Below are positions 59,997-64,000 of a stretch of DNA of 64,000 nucleotides, one piece after another. Origin of the DNA: Burkholderiales bacterium (GTDB lineage Bacteria; Pseudomonadota; Gammaproteobacteria; Burkholderiales; SG8-39). Position 1 is the first letter of the stretch. Each line of letters opens with the position of its first letter. Below the pieces are notes generated by a model. That model searched no databases. It had not been told where the DNA came from and was given only the letters and a program-made list of their open reading frames with translations. The stretch spans positions 1 through 64,000 of the forward strand of contig JACZJV010000110.1 of assembly GCA_014860355.1 (NCBI GenBank), in the 5' to 3' direction. The position numbers were made by a program, and so were the translations under genes.

Positions 59997-60607
59997 ACCC
60001 AGACTACTGGTTGCGCGCCAAGCGCGCGCTGGCGCGCCGCGACGCGGTGCTCGCAGGCATCATCCGCGCCCATCCGCGCATAGCGCTCGCGCGCCGCGGC
60101 GAGCCGTTCAAGACGTTGGCCCGTTCCATCGTCGGCCAGCAGATTTCAGTGAAGGCGGCGCAATCCGTTTGGAACCGGGTGCTCGCCCTCGCCCCGGCGG
60201 CGACCCCGGAGCAGGTGCTCAAGGCGCGCCGCCGGCTCTGCAGCTGCGGCCTGTCGCAGCGCAAATCCGAGTACATCGCGGATCTCGCGCGCCACTTCGC
60301 CGACGGCAGCATCCATGCGCGCGACTGGCCGGACATGGACGACGAGGCCGTGATTGCCGAACTGGTCCAGGTGCGCGGCATCGGCCGCTGGACGGCGGAG
60401 ATGTTTCTGATATTCAACCTGCTGCGACCCGACGTGCTGCCGCTGGACGACCTGGGACTGCAAAAGGCGATCGGCCTGCACTATTTCAACGGTGGGCGCA
60501 TGGGGCGCGAAGCCATGCGCGAACTGGGCGCGAACTGGGCGCCGTGGCGCTCCGTCGCGACCTGGTACTTGTGGCGCAGCCTGGATCCGGTGCCGGTGGA
60601 ATACTGA
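59993..60607 (+). CDS. DNA-3-methyladenine glycosylase, AlkA family (HhH-GPD)
   Basis: A 204-residue HhH-GPD base-excision glycosylase. ARSIVGQQISVKAAQSVWNR is the GQQxS motif, VQVRGIGRWTAEMFLIFNLLRPDVLPLDDLGLQKAI (in pieces: VRGIGRWTAEMFLIF, LPLDDLGLQKAI) is the helix-hairpin-helix with the catalytic Asp. It lacks the N-terminal beta domain of E. coli AlkA, as do the shorter bacterial enzymes. It removes alkylated purines. The start ATGA overlaps the DUF6352 stop. Confidence 0.9.
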   Translation: MNPDYWLRAKRALARRDAVLAGIIRAHPRIALARRGEPFKTLARSIVGQQISVKAAQSVWNRVLALAPAATPEQVLKARRRLCSCGLSQRKSEYIADLARHFADGSIHARDWPDMDDEAVIAELVQVRGIGRWTAEMFLIFNLLRPDVLPLDDLGLQKAIGLHYFNGGRMGREAMRELGANWAPWRSVATWYLWRSLDPVPVEY

Positions 60608-60721
60608 AGCCACGCGGCAAATAGTCGTTTTGCCAGGGCTCGAGGTGCGCGGCGACTGCGTACGCTGCCAGGGCAGTGCGCTAGAATACGCGCTTCCACG
60701 CATACGCGGCGGCGCCAGCCA

Positions 60722-61690
60722 TTGAAGACGAGCTTCCTCGAATTTGAACAAGCCATTTCCGATCTCGAATCCAAGATCGAGGAATTGCGCTTTGTCCAGG
60801 ACGACTCGGCGGTGGACATTTCCGAGGAAATCGCGCGGCTGCAGAAGAAAAGCAATGCGCTGACCAAGGAACTCTACGCCAAGCTCACGCCCTGGCAGAT
60901 GGCGCAGGTGGCGCGTCATCCGCAGCGCCCGTTCACCCTGGATTACATCAATGCGCTGTTCACCGATTTCGAGGAACTGCACGGCGACCGCGCCTATGCC
61001 GACGACCATTCCATCGTCGGCGGCCTGGCGCGCTTCAACGGCCAGTCGGTCATGGTGATCGGGCAGCAGAAGGGGCGCGACACCAAGGAGAAGCTGCTGC
61101 GCAACTTCGGCATGCCGCGTCCGGAGGGCTACCGCAAAGCGATGCGCCTGATGCGCCTCGCGGAAAAATTCGCCATCCCGGTGCTGACTTTCGTCGATAC
61201 CCCCGGTGCCTACCCCGGCATCGGCGCCGAGGAGCGCGGCCAGTCCGAGGCGATCGGCCGCAGCCTCTACGTCATGGCGGAACTGCGGGTGCCCGTCATC
61301 TGCACCGTCATCGGCGAGGGCGGCTCGGGCGGCGCGCTCGCGCTCGCCGTCGGCGATATCGTGATGATGCTGCAGTACGCGATCTATTCGGTGATCTCGC
61401 CCGAGGGCTGCGCCTCCATTCTCTGGAAAAGCGCCGACAAGGCGCCCGAGGCGGCTGAAACGCTGGGCATCACCGCCAGCCGGCTGAAGACGCTGGGGCT
61501 GATAGACAAGATCGTCAACGAACCCCCGGGCGGCGCCCACCGCGACCACGCGGCCATGGCGCAGAACCTGAAGAAGGCCTTGCAGGATGCGCTGCGCGCA
61601 TTTTCGAACAAGGGCGTGGACGAGTTGATCGAGGCGCGCTTCGAGCGGCTGATGAAATATGGCAAGTTCAAGGACGTCGAAACCCAGTAG
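60722..61690 (+). CDS. accA: Acetyl-CoA carboxylase carboxyltransferase subunit alpha
   Basis: A 322-residue AccA, full length. [18 protein letters not shown] opens it, and the carboxyltransferase core has [22 protein letters not shown] and [16 protein letters not shown] (oxyanion-hole Gly pairs). With AccD it transfers CO2 from carboxybiotin to acetyl-CoA in fatty-acid synthesis. The start is TTG at 60722. Its 3' end overlaps tilS by 32 bases, an arrangement that couples the two genes. Confidence 0.96.
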   Translation: MKTSFLEFEQAISDLESKIEELRFVQDDSAVDISEEIARLQKKSNALTKELYAKLTPWQMAQVARHPQRPFTLDYINALFTDFEELHGDRAYADDHSIVGGLARFNGQSVMVIGQQKGRDTKEKLLRNFGMPRPEGYRKAMRLMRLAEKFAIPVLTFVDTPGAYPGIGAEERGQSEAIGRSLYVMAELRVPVICTVIGEGGSGGALALAVGDIVMMLQYAIYSVISPEGCASILWKSADKAPEAAETLGITASRLKTLGLIDKIVNEPPGGAHRDHAAMAQNLKKALQDALRAFSNKGVDELIEARFERLMKYGKFKDVETQ

Positions 61691-63044
61691 CGTCGACCGC
61701 GTCGAATCCACGGTAGGTGCGGCGCTGGCGGCCTTGCTCCCGCGCGGCGCCAGACTGGTGCTGGGCTTGTCCGGCGGCCTGGACTCGATGGTGTTGCTGG
61801 AGGTGCTGCGCCGCCTCGCCGGGCCGCTGGACTTTCGCCTCGCCTGCGTGCACGTCAACCATAACATCAGCCCGAACGCGCGCCGCTGGGCCGCGTTTTG
61901 CGCACGCTGCTGCAAACGGCGCGCAATCGCGCTGGCGGTGCATGAAGCGGATGTCGGACCCTATCGCGCCGAGGGCCTGGAGGCTGCCGCGCGCCGCGTC
62001 CGCTACGAGATCTACGCCAGGCAGAAGCAAGCGGATTTCATCGTGCTTGCGCAGCATCTGGACGATCAGGCGGAAACCCTGCTGTTGCAGCTGCTGCGCG
62101 GTGCCGGGGTGAAGGGCGGCGCGGCGATGCCGTTGATGCGGGCGCAGGCACGCGGCAAGCGCGAACCGGGGGCGCGGGCGCCTGCGATTCTGCGCCCGAT
62201 GCTTGCGCTTTCGCGCAATCAACTCGAGGCCTACGCGCGCGCCAACAGTTTGAAGTGGGTCGAAGACGAGAGCAACGCCGACACGAGCTACGACCGCAAT
62301 TTTCTGCGCCACCGGGTGCTGCCCGTGATCGCGCAGGCGTTTCCCGGATATCGCACGACGCTGGCGCGCGCCGCCGGCCATCTGGCCGAGGCGAGCTTGA
62401 TTCTGGATCAACTGGCCCAGGACGATGCCAAGCGCGCGGCAAAGGGGAACACGCTGGTCGTGGCGCAGCTGCGGCGGTTGGGCATCGCCCGGGCGAAGAA
62501 TCTGCTGCGCTGGATGCTGCAGCGCCAGGGCAGTGCAGCGCCGGAAGCGGACCGGCTGCAGGAAGGGCTGCGCCAGTTGTTCGAAGCGGGCGAGGATGCG
62601 GCCGTGCGCGTCACGCTGGGCAGCACGGAACTGCGCCGCTACGGCGCAAGCGCCTATCTGCTGGCCGCGCTCCCGGACGCGCCCGCGCAATTGCGCCGCG
62701 ACTGGGATGGCAGGCGCCTGTGGGAATTGCCCGAACTGGGCGGGGCGCTGCACTTCAAGCGCAGCCTGGGTGCAGGCCTCGCCTGCGCGCATGTGCGCGA
62801 ACAGGGTTTGAGCCTGCGCTTGCGCCAGGGGGGCGAGAAACTGCGCCTGCGCGCGCAGGGGTCTACGCGCAGCCTGAAAAATCTGTTGCAGGAAGCGCGC
62901 CTGCCGCCGTGGGAGCGCGAGCGCCTGCCTTTAGTCTATTGCGGTGACGTGCTGGTGGCTGTGCCCGGCCTCGGTGTGGCCAGCGGCTGGGAGGCCGGGG
63001 CCAAAGAATACGGTTGGGTGGTCGGCTGGCGGCCGCAGGCTTGA
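61659..63044 (+). CDS. tilS: tRNA(Ile)-lysidine synthase
   Basis: A 461-residue TilS. The PP-loop is [15 protein letters not shown], followed by [13 protein letters not shown] and [24 protein letters not shown] (ATPase core). The middle TilS domain has [19 protein letters not shown], and the C-terminal part has [33 protein letters not shown] (in pieces). It adds lysine to C34 of tRNA-Ile(CAU). The ATG at 61659 lies within the accA end. Confidence 0.95.
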   Translation: MASSRTSKPSSVDRVESTVGAALAALLPRGARLVLGLSGGLDSMVLLEVLRRLAGPLDFRLACVHVNHNISPNARRWAAFCARCCKRRAIALAVHEADVGPYRAEGLEAAARRVRYEIYARQKQADFIVLAQHLDDQAETLLLQLLRGAGVKGGAAMPLMRAQARGKREPGARAPAILRPMLALSRNQLEAYARANSLKWVEDESNADTSYDRNFLRHRVLPVIAQAFPGYRTTLARAAGHLAEASLILDQLAQDDAKRAAKGNTLVVAQLRRLGIARAKNLLRWMLQRQGSAAPEADRLQEGLRQLFEAGEDAAVRVTLGSTELRRYGASAYLLAALPDAPAQLRRDWDGRRLWELPELGGALHFKRSLGAGLACAHVREQGLSLRLRQGGEKLRLRAQGSTRSLKNLLQEARLPPWERERLPLVYCGDVLVAVPGLGVASGWEAGAKEYGWVVGWRPQA

Positions 63045-63126
63045 GCCGGGGCGACGCCTGCGTCTTGCGCGGGTTCCTGTAGCGCCGAGCCTGCCCCGCC
63101 GGGAATCTGAAATCGGTGCCGCGCAG

Positions 63127-63155
63127 GCGACATAAAGCAAAATCCCTGATAAAAT
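63127..63155 (+). promoter_or_regulatory. Candidate sigma-70 promoter of ndk
   Basis: GCGACA (63127-63132), a 17-nt spacer and TAAAAT (63150-63155). It lies about 45 bases upstream of the ndk ATG. An AT-rich patch (63150-63172), uncommon in this region, surrounds the -10. Confidence 0.5.
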
Positions 63156-63199
63156 ATAGCGTTAAGCATTAACCCGACCTCAAACTATTGGAGATTTGC

Positions 63200-63625
63200 A
63201 TGGCTGTGGAACGCACCCTATCCATCATCAAGCCCGACGCGGTGGCCAAGAACGTCATCGGCAAGATTTATTCGCGCTTTGAAACCAACGGCTTGAAGCT
63301 GATCGCCGCGCGCATGCTGCATTTGTCTCGCGCCGAAGCCGAGGGCTTCTACGCGGTGCACAAAGGCCGGCCTTTTTTCGAGGATCTGGTCAAGTTCATG
63401 ATCTCGGGCCCGGTCATGGTGCAGGTGCTCGAAGGTGAGGATGCGATCGCCAGGAACCGGGAGCTGATGGGTGCGACCGATCCGAAAAAAGCGGACAAAG
63501 GCACGATACGCGCCGATTTCGCCGACAGCATCGATGCCAACGCCGTGCACGGGTCCGACGCCGTGGATACCGCCAAGGTGGAAATCGCCTATTTTTTCCC
63601 CAGCCTGAACATCTATTCGCGCTGA
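63200..63625 (+). CDS. ndk: Nucleoside diphosphate kinase
   Basis: A 141-residue NDK of standard length. [20 protein letters not shown] opens it. The catalytic histidine is in [16 protein letters not shown] (NxxHGSD). It equalises nucleoside triphosphate pools. TTGGAG just upstream supports the ATG at 63200. rlmN follows directly, as in many betaproteobacteria. Confidence 0.96.
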   Translation: MAVERTLSIIKPDAVAKNVIGKIYSRFETNGLKLIAARMLHLSRAEAEGFYAVHKGRPFFEDLVKFMISGPVMVQVLEGEDAIARNRELMGATDPKKADKGTIRADFADSIDANAVHGSDAVDTAKVEIAYFFPSLNIYSR

Positions 63626-63629
63626 ACCC

Positions 63630-64000
63630 GTGCCAGCCGTGAATCCGAACCTGCTCAACTTCGACGCCGCGCAGCTGAATGCCTTCTTCGCCGAAATCGG
63701 CGAGAAGCCGTTTCGCGCCAGGCAACTGCTGCGCTGGATGCACCAGTACGGGGAGGCGGATTTTTCCAACATGAGCGACCTGGCCAAGCTGCTGCGGCAA
63801 AAGCTCGCCGCCTGTGCCAGGATCGAGATGCCACGGGTCAGTTCCGATGCCACTGCCGCAGACGGCACGCGCAAATGGCTCATAGACGTGGGCAATGGCA
63901 ACGCGGTCGAAAGCGTGTTCATTCCGGAAACCAGCCGGGGCACCCTGTGCGTGTCCTCGCAGGCAGGCTGCGCGCTCGACTGCAAATTCTGCTCCACCGG
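63630..64000 (+). CDS. rlmN: Dual-specificity 23S rRNA/tRNA adenine C2-methyltransferase RlmN (5' part, cut by window end)
   Basis: The first about 123 residues of Rlm[39 protein letters not shown] (in pieces: [16 protein letters not shown]) is the N-terminal domain, and [17 protein letters not shown] brings the radical SAM CxxxCxxC motif just before the window ends. It methylates A2503 of 23S rRNA and A37 of tRNAs. The start is GTG at 63630, or the in-frame GTG at 63639. The rest of the gene lies beyond 64000. Confidence 0.93.
   Translation, partial: MPAVNPNLLNFDAAQLNAFFAEIGEKPFRARQLLRWMHQYGEADFSNMSDLAKLLRQKLAACARIEMPRVSSDATAADGTRKWLIDVGNGNAVESVFIPETSRGTLCVSSQAGCALDCKFCST

Overview
The window reads as chromosome of a high-GC betaproteobacterium, probably Burkholderiales-, Rhodocyclales- or Nitrosomonadales-like. 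The basis is: Bug/TctC-type solute receptors, tripartite tricarboxylate transporters, a LivJHMGF importer, aromatic and alicyclic acyl-CoA enzymes, and the accA-tilS and ndk-rlmN gene orders. No tRNA, rRNA, CRISPR array, prophage or intact transposase was seen. The only mobile DNA recognised is a decayed group II intron at the left edge.

Layout. 1-435: group II intron remnant without its reverse transcriptase. 436-5818: a probable sigma-54 promoter and two tandem paralogous secreted Ig-like repeat proteins. 5965-6372: a cold-shock gene with a strong promoter, long leader and terminator. 6419-12777: BadI-like hydrolase divergent from an acyl-CoA dehydrogenase, a ThDP enzyme and a stand-alone molybdenum hydroxylase large subunit. 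12839-17241: tctCAB operon divergent from an MOT1-type molybdate/sulfate transporter. 17294-18085: RquA-like (rhodoquinone) methyltransferase. 18459-21591: DUF971, a CCAEP-tail radical SAM protein and an ATP-grasp protein. 21646-27629: hydroxyacid-oxoacid transhydrogenase and livJHMGF. 27647-32966: a minus-strand operon of Bug receptor, iorA, iorB, a ModA-like protein without signal peptide and an epimerase. 33203-36753: a hypothetical gene, a membrane protein, a phosphodiesterase and a thioredoxin-TPR protein. 36877-44684: an RND pump followed by a MacB/DevC-type ABC exporter. 44692-47616: a truncated pseudogene, a nitronate monooxygenase and a methyltransferase. 47634-50384: an OmpR-type two-component pair and an ArsR regulator. 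50455-54546: an octaheme tetrathionate-reductase-family cytochrome operon with cytochrome b, monoheme c and a YeeE sulfur transporter. 54836-55718: Usp and DksA-like genes. 55904-60607: AbfD/HpaB-family flavoprotein, Mrr-like protein, HNH nuclease, DUF6352 protein and AlkA. 60722-64000: accA, tilS, ndk and the start of rlmN.

The most coherent signal not explained by gene content is a set of five FNR/ANR-type boxes (TTGAY-N4-ATCAA-like). They lie upstream of the octaheme operon, the RquA-like gene, the DksA/Usp pair, the RND operon and tctC. In each case a plausible -10 hexamer lies 20-22 nt downstream, the geometry of class II FNR activation. Together they suggest an oxygen-controlled module that combines low-potential quinone synthesis, multiheme sulfur or nitrogen oxyanion respiration and stress genes. 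The most novel gene set is the three-gene DUF971 / CCAEP-tail radical SAM / ATP-grasp cluster, whose product I cannot name.
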